In this document: one piece after another, positions 1 to 7,101 of the stretch
Numbering within the stretch: the first letter of the stretch is position 1
Layout: each line of letters opens with the position of its first letter
Assembly (NCBI GenBank): GCA_934183705.1
Contig: CAKPSW010000012.1
Coordinates: 1-23,767 of the forward strand
Length of the DNA stretch: 23,767 nucleotides
Direction of reading: 5' to 3'
Source: an uncultured Bacilli bacterium
Lineage (GTDB): Bacteria; Bacillota_I; Bacilli_A; RF39; UBA660
Made by a program: the position numbers and the translations under genes
Notes under the pieces: model-generated
The model's input: only the letters and a program-made list of their open reading frames with translations
Database searches by the model: none
What the model was told of the DNA's origin: nothing

Positions 1-567
1 ATCTATAACAAAGTAAAAAATAAGAAAGGCTTCTACGACGTAAAATGTTCTAACGTATTAAAAGACGAACTAATAAAATTAGGAATTGAACCAATAGAAA
101 CAAGAACTGGAAATTCATATACTAAAAAAATATCTTACGAAAACGATTACCCATTTGGAGGAGAATATTCAGGGCACTTATACTTTAGAGATAAATTCAT
201 TGGTAACGATGATGGAATATATGGTGGATTAAGATTAGTAGAAATACTATCAAACAAGAAAACAACCGTCTCAGAAGAGTTAAAAGGCATCTCGGTATAT
301 TATTCCTCAAAAGAAACAAAACTACCCGTAGAGGACTCAAAAAAGGCCAATATAATAGATAGAGTAGAGGAGTATGTAAAAAATAAAGGATATAAATATC
401 AAACAATAGATGGAATCAAAATAATCTACCCAGATGGCTTTGCCCTAATAAGAAAATCAAATACATCCCCTAATATAATAACAAGATATGAATCCAAAGA
501 TAAAGAAAAATTAAAACAAATAGAAGAAGAATTCACTTCCCTATTAAATAAACTAAAAGAAGAGTAG
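1..567 (+). CDS. Phosphomannomutase/phosphoglucomutase, C-terminal part (5' end outside window)
   Basis: The frame is open from base 1 and encodes 188 residues ending at TAG 565-567. The start lies upstream of the window. The protein has C-terminal features of the alpha-D-phosphohexomutase superfamily: the sugar-binding loop reads GGEYSGHLYFRD (compare GEXSGH in the family), followed by DDGIYGGLRLVEIL. The last domain contains RKSNTSPNIITRYES, matching the phosphate-binding RxSNTxP loop of domain 4. Family members interconvert hexose 1- and 6-phosphates in the cytosol, feeding cell-wall and glycan precursors. The SNTSP form of the loop favours a ManB/AlgC-type phosphomannomutase over GlmM, but substrate cannot be fixed from the C-terminus. 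The gene ends in an intrinsic terminator shared with the convergent mini-protein gene. Confidence 0.9.
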   Translation: MYNKVKNKKGFYDVKCSNVLKDELIKLGIEPIETRTGNSYTKKISYENDYPFGGEYSGHLYFRDKFIGNDDGIYGGLRLVEILSNKKTTVSEELKGISVYYSSKETKLPVEDSKKANIIDRVEEYVKNKGYKYQTIDGIKIIYPDGFALIRKSNTSPNIITRYESKDKEKLKQIEEEFTSLLNKLKEE

Positions 568-592
568 GAGTACCTATTCTTCTTCTTTTTTA
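557..592. terminator. Bidirectional intrinsic terminator between convergent genes
   Basis: A 12-bp stem (557-568 with 573-584, one G-T pair) and a 4-nt loop are followed on the plus strand by CTTTTTTATT. The hairpin contains the stop codons of both the mutase gene and the minus-strand Cys-rich gene. An A-rich flank on the other side gives some U-tract for minus-strand transcripts too. Confidence 0.85.
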
Positions 593-735
593 TTATCATC
601 ATTATCACAATTCTTACAAGAATTACTATTCTCATGACAGTTACATTCATAACCATTCTCATGACAATTACACTTTAAAGAATTATTAGATTTTAAATTA
701 CTTTCATTTTTTGAAGTTTTATTTTTCTTACTCAT
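574..735 (-). CDS. Small Cys/His/Asn-rich protein with a duplicated CNCHEN motif
   Basis: A 53-residue hydrophilic protein. The start chosen is the ATG at 735, because GGAGG lies 8 nt upstream of it; a longer reading from further upstream would place that Shine-Dalgarno inside the gene. The N-terminal half is Lys/Asn/Ser-rich. The centre carries two copies of a short motif, CNCHENGYE then CNCHENSNS, followed by CKNC, giving CxC...CxC...CxxC spacing with two His. The C-terminus is acidic (DNDDNKKEEE). Seen: regular Cys/His spacing and no signal peptide or membrane segment. Inference: cytosolic binding of a soft metal such as zinc or copper. I do not recognise a named family, so the function is open. 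Confidence 0.7.
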   Translation of the reverse strand: MSKKNKTSKNESNLKSNNSLKCNCHENGYECNCHENSNSCKNCDNDDNKKEEE

Positions 736-1129
736 TTTAATTACCTCCATTAATATTATTAACAATAAAATAAAAGTATATACAAAATAAATAGAGTAAA
801 TATATGGAAATAAAATAACAATAATTATCCAGCAAAAATAGAACTTAACATAATATTAATTATAGGAAGTAAGATATTATTTGAAAAATAAGATAGTTGT
901 AAGTCTTAATGCTTTATATTATATAGTTTTATAATTTATATTTTGTATTATACTTATAATTTTATTTAATATGGATATATTATAAATAATATTTTAAATT
1001 TATATTTATTATAATTATATTATTATTTATATTATTACCAAATAATTAAGAATTAATCTATCTATTTAAAATAACTATACTAGATTAAATTAATACTCTA
1101 ATATAGTTATATAGTTATTTTATTAATGT
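736..1129. other. Extremely AT-rich intergenic region without a recognisable gene
   Basis: Nearly 400 bases of very AT-rich sequence separate the Cys-rich gene from the HTH gene. I see no ORF with a ribosome binding site. The only clear structure is a near-perfect inverted repeat at 1071-1110. The promoter of the Cys-rich gene should lie in 745-830, but no -35/-10 pair stands out from the AT background. Confidence 0.5.
1071..1110. repeat. 14-bp inverted repeat, 12-nt loop
   Basis: ATAACTATACTAGA (1071-1084) pairs with TCTAATATAGTTAT (1097-1110) with one mismatch. It lies in an AT-rich gap about 60 bases beyond the 3' end of the HTH gene. It could be a second terminator-like hairpin or a protein-binding palindrome; neither can be decided from sequence. 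Confidence 0.5.
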
Positions 1130-1176
1130 AATACTTCCCTATTTTTAATTAAAAATCAAAGTAGGGGGATAGTATT
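1130..1176 (-). terminator. Probable terminator of the HTH gene
   Basis: AATACT and TCCCTA (1130-1141) pair with TAGGG and AGTATT (1162-1176), with an internal bulge. The loop contains the perfect palindrome ATTTTTAATTAAAAAT. The stem overlaps the stop codon at 1175. The U-tract is poor, so confidence is moderate. Confidence 0.5.
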
Positions 1177-1957
1177 AAATATTTTGAGCCATTATTTCTG
1201 CTATTTTGGATAATACCTCACTAGCATTATTCTTATCTATTTCACTATATCCTAGTTCTCTTAAAGCTCTTATTTTAGCGGTATTTAACTCTTGCGTACG
1301 ACTTAATTTTTCTTCTTTTTTTGAAGCAAGCATAGCTTCCCATTTTCTATGTGATTCAGTAAGTCTACTTTTTGAAGCACCACCATTAGAGTATAGTGTC
1401 ATAGCGGAATACATAATACTTTCAAATACATATTGGTTATTTTCATCAAATATAAATTTGTTAGGATCAGTATATCCAAAATTTTTAGAGAAATATCCAA
1501 GTATGTATTTAAGTTCTTTATTAGTACTTAGGTTTTGGATAAAATTATGTACGTATCTAACTGTTTCTATAGCCTCCCCTTCCCTAGCCTTATTATCTAA
1601 TATTATATTTTTAAGCATTAAACTAATATCACTTATTAAATTAACTTCTTCTTTATCAAGTCCTGAAAGCTCGATAACTTCTTCTTTTTTAGATGTATTC
1701 TTCTTACTGGTAAATATTTTATTACTAACACTTTGTAAATAATCATTATTAATTTCAATATCAAGTATTTCCTTATCTGAATAAGCGTCAAGTAAATCAT
1801 ACAAAAGTTTACACTTATCATTAGGAAGTTTCGATAGGTCTTCCCCATCAAAGTAATTGTAAATCATTTGTCTAGATACACCTAAATACTTAGCTAAATT
1901 AACTTTTGAAATATTTGCTTGTTTTAAAATATGATTAACTTTTTCAACAACATTCAT
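1175..1957 (-). CDS. XRE-like helix-turn-helix protein with a long helical C-terminal region
   Basis: A 260-residue cytosolic protein. Residues about 6-40 form a helix-turn-helix: an initial helix, then SKVNLAKYLGVSRQMIYNYF, the typical Cro/CI (XRE) pattern of turn and recognition helix. The rest is predicted helical and charged, with no membrane segment, and I do not recognise a ligand or effector domain. The C-terminus has RTQELNTAKIRALRELGYSE, which looks like another small helical DNA- or protein-binding bundle. The start is supported by AGGAGG 9 nt upstream and by a good promoter at 1979-2007. It is monocistronic: mnmA upstream has its own terminator and a hairpin follows its stop. Role: presumably a transcriptional regulator; the target is unknown. 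Confidence 0.75.
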   Translation of the reverse strand: MNVVEKVNHILKQANISKVNLAKYLGVSRQMIYNYFDGEDLSKLPNDKCKLLYDLLDAYSDKEILDIEINNDYLQSVSNKIFTSKKNTSKKEEVIELSGLDKEEVNLISDISLMLKNIILDNKAREGEAIETVRYVHNFIQNLSTNKELKYILGYFSKNFGYTDPNKFIFDENNQYVFESIMYSAMTLYSNGGASKSRLTESHRKWEAMLASKKEEKLSRTQELNTAKIRALRELGYSEIDKNNASEVLSKIAEIMAQNI

Positions 1958-1978
1958 TTTAGCTAACCTCCTATATAT

Positions 1979-2007
1979 ATTTTATCATGTATATTAAATT
2001 TATGCAA
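1979..2007 (-). promoter_or_regulatory. Sigma-A-type promoter of the HTH gene
   Basis: On the minus strand TTGCAT (2002-2007) is followed by a 17-nt spacer and TAAAAT (1979-1984), with TG one base before the -10 (extended -10). It lies about 20 bases upstream of the start codon. Confidence 0.7.
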
Positions 2008-2024
2008 GGTAAAATTATAAATAA

Positions 2025-2049
2025 GAAAAAGTAATATTTTACATATTAC
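2025..2049 (-). terminator. Terminator of mnmA
   Basis: On the minus strand GTAATAT (2043-2049) and ATATTAC (2031-2037) form a 7-bp stem followed by TTTTTC. The mnmA stop codon lies in and beside the loop. Confidence 0.6.
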
Positions 2050-3124
2050 CTTCTACTGATTTAATAATACCTCCACCTAGACATATGTCACCATCATATA
2101 GGACACATATTTGACCAACAGTAACAGCTTTTGACTTTACATAATTAAGCTTTAACATATTGTTATCTTTGTATTCGACATTAGTGGGAACGTCTATTTG
2201 ACGATATCTAAATTTACATGTACATTTTAGTGGTCTATCATCTGTTAAGAAGTTAAAGTCTTCTATTATACATGATGTTGAATATAAGTATTTATTTTCA
2301 TCTCCCATAGCAACGTATAATATATTTTTATCTAAATCTTTTTTTACTACAAAACATCTATTTTTAGTACCTCCAATATTTAGGCCTCTTCTTTGGCCTA
2401 TTGTATAATACATAAGACCGATATGTCTACCAAGAACTTCATTTGTATCAATATCTACAATATCACCGGGTATATTTGGCAGATAGTTTTCTAAAAATTT
2501 AGTAAAGTTTCTTTCACCAATAAAACATATACCAGTAGAATCTTTTTTATCTGCTGTAATAAGATTATATTCATGAGCTATTTTTCTAACTTCTGGCTTA
2601 GTAATATCTCCAAGAGGAAAAATAACATTACGAAAGACATCTCTATTTACATAAGCAAGAAAATAGCTTTGATCTTTATTTTTATCTTTAGCTTTCATAA
2701 GATAGCCATCCACTAGTTTAGCATAATGTCCAGTAGCAATATAGTCTGCTTTTAATTCTAAGGCTTTTTTATAGAATAAATCAAATTTAATATATTTATT
2801 ACACATGACATCTGGATTTGGTGTTCTACCCTTTTTTAATTCGTCTAAAAAGTAAGTAAAGACATAATCCCAGTATTCACGTACAAAGTCTACTCTTTCC
2901 AGTGGAATACCTATTTTTTTACAAACTTCTAATGCATCATTATAGTCCTTCTCCTGCGGACAGATATTATTATTTAAATTAGGATTACCCAAATAATCAT
3001 TATTAATAGTACTATCCCAATTACGCATAAAAAGACCAATAACATTATATCCTGCTTCTTTAAGTTTAATAGCCGCTACAGATGAATCTACACCACCTGA
3101 CATACCTATTACTACTGTTTTCAT
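2039..3124 (-). CDS. mnmA: tRNA-specific 2-thiouridylase MnmA
   Basis: MnmA thiolates U34 of Lys, Glu and Gln tRNAs in an ATP-dependent reaction, using sulfur relayed from a cysteine desulfurase. The 361-residue protein begins MKTVVIGMSGGVDSSVAA, with the PP-loop SGGVDS (9-14) that binds ATP. The catalytic Cys pair is Cys108 (in NPDVMCNKYIKF) and Cys200 (in DSTGICFIGERNF). GHYAK near 132-136 and GQRRG in the central domain are also typical. The reading frame extends four codons upstream to a GTG, but GAGGG sits 5 nt before the ATG at 3124, so that start is preferred. Length is normal for the family. It lies between spoIIM and the HTH gene on the same strand, with its own extended -10 promoter. 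Confidence 0.96.
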   Translation of the reverse strand: MKTVVIGMSGGVDSSVAAIKLKEAGYNVIGLFMRNWDSTINNDYLGNPNLNNNICPQEKDYNDALEVCKKIGIPLERVDFVREYWDYVFTYFLDELKKGRTPNPDVMCNKYIKFDLFYKKALELKADYIATGHYAKLVDGYLMKAKDKNKDQSYFLAYVNRDVFRNVIFPLGDITKPEVRKIAHEYNLITADKKDSTGICFIGERNFTKFLENYLPNIPGDIVDIDTNEVLGRHIGLMYYTIGQRRGLNIGGTKNRCFVVKKDLDKNILYVAMGDENKYLYSTSCIIEDFNFLTDDRPLKCTCKFRYRQIDVPTNVEYKDNNMLKLNYVKSKAVTVGQICVLYDGDICLGGGIIKSVEGNM

Positions 3125-3145
3125 ACTATCCCTCACTTCATCATA

Positions 3146-3154
3146 ATTATATCA
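3146..3154 (-). promoter_or_regulatory. Extended -10 element upstream of mnmA
   Basis: The minus strand reads TGATATAAT, a perfect -10 hexamer with the TGn extension, about 20 bases before the mnmA start. No good -35 is seen at 17 nt (only an AT-rich hexamer), so it would rely on the extended -10. Confidence 0.5.
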
Positions 3155-3165
3155 TAAAACAGCTA

Positions 3166-3798
3166 TTAAATAAATAATTTTATAACTAATTTAATAATAG
3201 AGGGGATTAAATATCCTTCAAATAACGAAGATATAAGAGCCATCACTAAACATATAAGTAATATTATTATATATCTTTTAAAAAACTTCTTTATTTGAGT
3301 ATTTCTCTCTTTAGAGAAGATAACTTTAAATAAACAACTAGTAAATAATATTGAATATACAGATAATATAGTTATCATTAATAAATTAATAAGCATCGTA
3401 GGAAATACATATATAAAACTAAGTAATAACCCTTTATATTTAAATACTATATAGAAACTACTAATAGTAAATCCATATATAAAACCTTTAAAATAAATCA
3501 AAAATACATTAATAATTATTCCAATAATAGAAGTACCTAGTATCCATACCAAAAATATATAAATATAGTTTTCATATAAAGAATTTAAAAATCCTCTATT
3601 ATTATTTATTTGATTATCATTAATATTTTTAATAAAATTATTTATTTGATTAATAATTATATCTTTATCAGCATCTTTTATAGTCATTAAGAATATACAC
3701 CCTGATATAATACCTAAAATAAGCATAAATATAACAAATAGATTTACCTTTTTATTTTTCATTATAATAGCAAGTCCATCACTTAGTTTTTTGTTCAT
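3166..3798 (-). CDS. spoIIM: Stage II sporulation protein M (SpoIIM) family membrane protein
   Basis: SpoIIM is an integral membrane protein of the SpoIIDMP complex that dissolves septal peptidoglycan and drives engulfment in endospore formers. This protein has 210 residues, close to the roughly 215 of the Bacillus protein. It has an N-terminal membrane segment at about 20-39, then a polar loop rich in Asn and Ile. Four or five further membrane segments follow. The family signature lies in the second and third: WILGTSIIGIIINVFLIY followed by FKGFIYGFTISSF (103-115), matching the KGxxxGFT motif of SpoIIM. A GGTGAT Shine-Dalgarno precedes the ATG at 3798. A wider SpoIIM-like superfamily exists in non-sporulating bacteria, so sporulation is not proven by this gene alone. 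Confidence 0.85.
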   Translation of the reverse strand: MNKKLSDGLAIIMKNKKVNLFVIFMLILGIISGCIFLMTIKDADKDIIINQINNFIKNINDNQINNNRGFLNSLYENYIYIFLVWILGTSIIGIIINVFLIYFKGFIYGFTISSFYIVFKYKGLLLSFIYVFPTMLINLLMITILSVYSILFTSCLFKVIFSKERNTQIKKFFKRYIIILLICLVMALISSLFEGYLIPSIIKLVIKLFI

Positions 3799-3831
3799 AT
3801 CTTATCACCAATTAAGTATATTAATTTACTA

Positions 3832-3860
3832 TTGAAAATATACCATACATTTAGTATAAT
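3832..3860 (+). promoter_or_regulatory. Sigma-A promoter of the small membrane peptide gene
   Basis: TTGAAA (3832-3837), a 17-nt spacer, and a perfect TATAAT (3855-3860). A ribosome binding site and ATG follow within 20 bases. Confidence 0.85.
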
Positions 3861-3879
3861 ATTAATAGAGGTGCATATT

Positions 3880-3996
3880 ATGAGTAAAAGTAGTAAAAGA
3901 AAGAAAATTACAGGAAAAAAAATATTTGCTTATGTAATGTTACTTGTTGCATTAGCTTTTCCTATAACTGCTATATTATCTTATATATTACGTTAA
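3880..3996 (+). CDS. 38-residue single-pass membrane peptide
   Basis: The ORF begins with ATG at 3880, preceded by AGAGGTG at a suitable distance and by a near-consensus promoter. It stops at TAA 3994-3996. The peptide starts with a basic, Ser/Lys-rich stretch (MSKSSKRKKITGKK) and continues as one hydrophobic helix (IFAYVMLLVALAFPITAILS). Positive charges on the N-terminal side predict a cytoplasmic N-terminus. The layout resembles the small DUF4044-type membrane proteins of Firmicutes, but that match is a suggestion only. It has its own promoter and terminator and is flanked by minus-strand genes, so it is an independent unit. Function is unknown. Confidence 0.75.
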   Translation: MSKSSKRKKITGKKIFAYVMLLVALAFPITAILSYILR

Positions 3997-4029
3997 AAAA
4001 AATATTAGTTAAAAAAACTAATATTTTTT
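3997..4029. terminator. Bidirectional terminator, perfect 14-bp stem
   Basis: AAAAAATATTAGTT (3997-4010) pairs perfectly with AACTAATATTTTTT (4016-4029), with a 5-nt loop. The T-run and following TATTTT serve plus-strand transcripts, and the A-run on the other side serves minus-strand ones. It ends both the 38-residue gene and the convergent 249-residue gene. Confidence 0.9.
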
Positions 4030-4777
4030 ATTTTACAAATAAATATAATAATCCCATTGATACTATAAAGGTAATTATACCAAGTAATGTATAAGAGATA
4101 AAGCCAGCATTCTCTACTCTTTTGTTATCTTTTATTACTTCTTTTTTCTCTTTTTCCATATTTTTAGCATAGCTATCGAATGTTTCGGCTTCTATTTCTA
4201 CGGTTTTATCTATTTTGGGTTCACTATTTTTTCCTACGACAAAGTTAATACTTGGGGTTTCTATCATATTATAACTAGTATAATTACCACTTTGTCTTAC
4301 TAAATCTACTATGGTTTTATATTCTATTCTATTATTATATCTAGATACAAACCAATTAGTAAATCTTTTAAATGAATCGTTATTTATTACATATATATTA
4401 CTATTTACTTTAATATTATTCTTAGTTAAGAAATTATATGCATTATTAAATATATGTCCTAAATATCTATCTATTTTATGATATACATCCATATCATCTA
4501 TAGTTCTAATTCTAAGAAGTAAATCATCATAAAATACTGGTAATATAAGTGTTATATTATAATTATCTATATTTTTATAATAATTTATTAGTTCAGTAGT
4601 AACTCTATCTAATGGATTACTACTTAAATCATATATTTGATAATTGCTTTTTAATCTAATAGATATATTTGTTTCATTAAATTCTTTATAAGGAGTTAAT
4701 ATATAAAAACTACAATTAGCATCACTTAAGTAATATATATTATGTTTATCTAAACTACATATTAATGTTTCTTTCAT
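4028..4777 (-). CDS. Unknown protein with a C-terminal membrane anchor
   Basis: A 249-residue protein I do not recognise. The first 200 residues are soluble and rich in Asn, Tyr and Ile, with no signal peptide. Residues about 190-225 are charged and probably coiled-coil-like (SYAKNMEKEKKEVIKDNKR). A single hydrophobic helix at about 229-247 (ISYTLLGIITFIVSMGLLYL) ends two residues before the C-terminus, so the protein is probably tail-anchored with its main domain in the cytosol. The ATG at 4777 has AGGAGG 6 nt upstream and a promoter at 4802-4830. It is monocistronic between two terminators. No catalytic motif is visible. Confidence 0.75.
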   Translation of the reverse strand: MKETLICSLDKHNIYYLSDANCSFYILTPYKEFNETNISIRLKSNYQIYDLSSNPLDRVTTELINYYKNIDNYNITLILPVFYDDLLLRIRTIDDMDVYHKIDRYLGHIFNNAYNFLTKNNIKVNSNIYVINNDSFKRFTNWFVSRYNNRIEYKTIVDLVRQSGNYTSYNMIETPSINFVVGKNSEPKIDKTVEIEAETFDSYAKNMEKEKKEVIKDNKRVENAGFISYTLLGIITFIVSMGLLYLFVK

Positions 4778-4801
4778 CTTATCCTCCTACCCTACTATCA
4801 T

Positions 4802-4830
4802 AGTATAACAAATTTTTTTAACTTTGTCAT
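4802..4830 (-). promoter_or_regulatory. Promoter of the tail-anchored protein gene
   Basis: Minus strand ATGACA (4825-4830), 17-nt spacer, TATACT (4802-4807). Confidence 0.65.
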
Positions 4831-4908
4831 TACTTTTTATTAATTTAATTATATTATTTATTCATCTCATACTTTGTTATTCATAGTTTTCTAATGCCTG
4901 TAGTCAAT

Positions 4909-4940
4909 AAAAAAGTTTAGAGCTATAAGTCTCTAAACTT
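4909..4940 (-). terminator. Intrinsic terminator after the surface-protein remnant
   Basis: AAGTTTAGAG (4913-4922) and CTCTAAACTT (4931-4940) form a perfect 10-bp stem with an 8-nt loop. On the minus strand it is followed by TTTTTTATTG. It lies just downstream of the remnant ORF, so that locus still looks like a complete transcription unit. Confidence 0.85.
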
Positions 4941-4966
4941 AAGTATTATTTATTATATTTTATATA

Positions 4967-5113
4967 TTATGGATTTAATTTATATGGATTATCTTCTGTA
5001 CCTGTAGTTCCTTCAACTATAGTTTCATCTGATGATAGATAAATGTTTGTTAACTTCTCGTTAACATACTTTTTGAATGTTTATTTTGCTTACTTTTTTA
5101 GATTTATCAACAT
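4967..5113 (-). pseudogene. Decayed short surface-protein gene (C-terminal tail remnant)
   Basis: On the minus strand an open frame from an in-frame TAA at 5081-5083 to a stop at 4967 reads FKKYVNEKLTN, then LSSDETIVEGTTGTEDNPY and KLNP. This tail resembles the end of the 503-aa surface protein at 13078-14589 (VRPVVSLLSNAISGGDG, then TVGNPFYV). There is no start codon in this frame. The ATG at 5113 reads only seven codons before a stop and would need a frameshift to join the tail. Upstream is a promoter and leader region shared with the 14.7-kb locus, and downstream a strong terminator. I read it as an internally deleted or frameshifted gene; a rare programmed frameshift is a less likely alternative. 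Confidence 0.55.
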
Positions 5114-5144
5114 GTAAAATATGAGGCACTTACTTTCTATCTAA

Positions 5145-5173
5145 AGTTTAGCATACTTTTATTTATTTGTCAT
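5145..5173 (-). promoter_or_regulatory. Promoter shared in layout with the 14.8-kb leader promoter
   Basis: Minus strand ATGACA (5168-5173), 17-nt spacer, TAAACT (5145-5150) with TG one base upstream (extended -10). The spacer (AATAAATAAAAGTATGC) and the following transcript start (TTTAGATAGA, then AAGTAAGTGCCTCATAT) are nearly the same at 14797-14825 and downstream of it. Confidence 0.65.
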
Positions 5174-5182
5174 TATTATTTA

Positions 5183-6124
5183 TTAATTTTTAGTATTTTT
5201 AAGTTCTAATAATTCTTCTTTAGTTAATTTATCACTTAATCCTTTAGGTAATTTGTAACCTAAAGACTTATATATCTTTGCTTGCTGGAAGTATGAGGTG
5301 TTTGTCTTTAATGTACTAATAATTTTCTTTATTTCTTTTTTTAGTTTATCATTTTCTATACTTAATACTTCATTATCTACAATAGTTTTAGTATAGTTAT
5401 AAGCTATATTATCAAAATCATCTATCTTAATAATATTTGATCTATCTCTTATTATAATACCATCTTTGTTTATAATATAACTATTAGGAAATAATATTTT
5501 TATTCTATCTACTACATCTTTATCTAAAAGTAATTTATCCCCTAATACTACACCTGATATGGCATTAGAAGGAATACCTACTAAAATTAAAGAGTATTCT
5601 TTATTACTATATTCTTCCTTTATATTATTATCTATAATATTTTTAACTATAGGATTATTATTAAATTTACTATCTAATAAATCATAATATAATAGTCCAC
5701 CTATCTTACTTGTAGGATTAATGATAAAGGCTATTCTATCATTAAAATTATTAAATGGAAGATCACTGTTATTAATATTCTTTATATAATCAGTAAGTAA
5801 TATATCTCTATTAGTTTTATAAAAAAGTTTTGAATAGTATAAACCATTATCACAATTAATACCTCTAAATTCTGAAGATAAAATACCATTAGTACTTATA
5901 AATTTAATTAAATTAAGATTAGCTTCACATCCATATAATAAAGTTCCTTTAGGAAAATAAACATTATTATTTTTATCTAAATATAATTGATAACTATTAT
6001 TATCTAAAGAAGTTTTATTTATTGATACAATCTTTCTATATTCACTTTTAATAAGTTCTAATTCTTCATAATTAAGTTTCTTATCAAAAATCATTTCTTT
6101 TGGAAAATCTTTTATACATTCCAT
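5183..6124 (-). CDS. Unknown 313-residue cytosolic protein
   Basis: The start chosen is the ATG at 6124, preceded by GGTGAT. The frame is open further upstream, but that part overlaps the promoter at 6144-6172. No signal peptide or membrane segment is seen. Segments that stand out are FPKGTLLYGCEANLNLIKF with ISTNGILSSEF shortly after, then EYSLILVGIPSNAISGVVLG and a Lys-rich C-terminus (LPKGLSDKLTKEELLELK). The order 'P-x-G-T-x-L-Y-G, helix, GI-S-EF' faintly recalls the first strand of ADP-ribosyltransferase folds, but the catalytic Glu cannot be placed, so this is only a hint. The gene is monocistronic, between the zupT terminator region and the remnant locus. Confidence 0.7.
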   Translation of the reverse strand: MECIKDFPKEMIFDKKLNYEELELIKSEYRKIVSINKTSLDNNSYQLYLDKNNNVYFPKGTLLYGCEANLNLIKFISTNGILSSEFRGINCDNGLYYSKLFYKTNRDILLTDYIKNINNSDLPFNNFNDRIAFIINPTSKIGGLLYYDLLDSKFNNNPIVKNIIDNNIKEEYSNKEYSLILVGIPSNAISGVVLGDKLLLDKDVVDRIKILFPNSYIINKDGIIIRDRSNIIKIDDFDNIAYNYTKTIVDNEVLSIENDKLKKEIKKIISTLKTNTSYFQQAKIYKSLGYKLPKGLSDKLTKEELLELKNTKN

Positions 6125-6143
6125 ATCTATCACCACTGTTATT

Positions 6144-6172
6144 ATTGTACCAAATTTCTTATAAAAAGTCAT
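6144..6172 (-). promoter_or_regulatory. Promoter of the 313-residue protein gene
   Basis: Minus strand ATGACT (6167-6172), 17-nt spacer, TACAAT (6144-6149). The Shine-Dalgarno lies about 12 bases downstream of the -10. Confidence 0.55.
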
Positions 6173-6181
6173 TAGTTTAAT

Positions 6182-6216
6182 ATTAAAAATATTTAGATAA
6201 TTAGAATATCTAAATA
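6182..6216 (-). terminator. Terminator of the ZIP transporter gene
   Basis: TATTTAGATA (6190-6199) and TATCTAAATA (6207-6216) form a perfect 10-bp stem with a 7-nt loop, followed on the minus strand by TTTTTAAT. The stem contains the stop codon. Confidence 0.85.
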
Positions 6217-6968
6217 ATAAATTTAAATAGCATAAATATAATACCTATTATAAAGAATAGATAGAATAGTTTTTTATTATTATATTCTCTAGCAGTAGGA
6301 ATAAGTTCACAAAAGGAAATTTGCATCATTATTCCTCCTATAGTGGCAAATAATATTCCCAGTATTATATTATTAATTATATCTTTTAGAAAAAGATAAG
6401 CAAGTAAAGCTCCAAATGGTTCTGATAATGCTGATATTAGTGTATAAATAATTGCTTTTAATTTGCTTTTAGTGGAATAATATATAGGAATGGATATACT
6501 TATTCCTTCTGGTATATTATGCATGGCTATGGCAATAGCAAGAGATAATCCTAAAGTAACATTATTACTCGTGGCAACAAAGGTGGCTACTCCTTCTGGT
6601 ATATTATGCATAATAATAGCAAGCATTGAAATAATACCAACTTTAAATAAAGATTTATCGTTTTTTACTTTTATTTTATTATCAGGTAAATAATAGTCAA
6701 TAAGCATAGATATTATTACTCCTAGAATAATACCTAAAACACATAACAGTATACTATTTAGAGATGTTAAATTATCTCTAAGTAATGCTATTGATTCAGG
6801 TATTAAATCTACAATAGATACACATATCATAACTCCTGAAGCAAAAGCAAGAGATGACAGTATAATTTTTTTAGGATCCTTATTTTTAACAAAAATAAAA
6901 AGTGCTCCTATCATAGTGGAAAAACCTGCTAAAAAAGTTAATATAAAGGCAAAAACAGTATTATTCAT
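6210..6968 (-). CDS. zupT: ZIP-family metal transporter (ZupT-like)
   Basis: ZIP proteins move Zn2+, Fe2+ or Mn2+ into the cytoplasm. This 252-residue protein has about eight hydrophobic segments and both hallmark motifs: HNIPEG at 121-126 in TM4 and HNIPEG at 150-155 in TM5, forming the binuclear metal site. Length and motif spacing match ZupT. A frame extension to GTG three codons upstream is possible, but GGTGAT sits 4 nt before the ATG at 6968, so that start is used. The loop between TM3 and TM4 is short and Lys-rich and lacks the long His stretch of some relatives. It is monocistronic. The upstream 40 bases are AT-rich and no clear Fur/Zur box is seen, so regulation by metal cannot be claimed. 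Confidence 0.93.
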   Translation of the reverse strand: MNNTVFAFILTFLAGFSTMIGALFIFVKNKDPKKIILSSLAFASGVMICVSIVDLIPESIALLRDNLTSLNSILLCVLGIILGVIISMLIDYYLPDNKIKVKNDKSLFKVGIISMLAIIMHNIPEGVATFVATSNNVTLGLSLAIAIAMHNIPEGISISIPIYYSTKSKLKAIIYTLISALSEPFGALLAYLFLKDIINNIILGILFATIGGIMMQISFCELIPTAREYNNKKLFYLFFIIGIIFMLFKFII

Positions 6969-7066
6969 TCCTATCACCTATCTAAATATATGAGATGAAT
7001 AATACTATTAAAACATAAAATTATTATATATATAATGTTTAAAAATTAATTTTTATAACTATAGGA

Positions 7067-7095
7067 TTGACTTTTTACTTAAAATATAGTATATT
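7067..7095 (+). promoter_or_regulatory. Promoter of the orphan small RNA
   Basis: TTGACT (7067-7072), 17-nt spacer, TATATT (7090-7095) on the plus strand. No plus-strand ORF follows before the terminator. Confidence 0.65.
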
Positions 7096-7101
7096 TTTAT
7101 T

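Noticed and set aside
1206..1742. Plus-strand ORF of 178 codons opposite the HTH gene
   Set aside because: It is a shadow of the minus-strand gene, has no ribosome binding site, and the opposite frame has clear protein motifs, promoter and Shine-Dalgarno.
3840..4029. Treating the 38-residue ORF and its terminator as a non-coding RNA
   Set aside because: A ribosome binding site at the right distance and a clean basic-plus-hydrophobic peptide make coding more likely.
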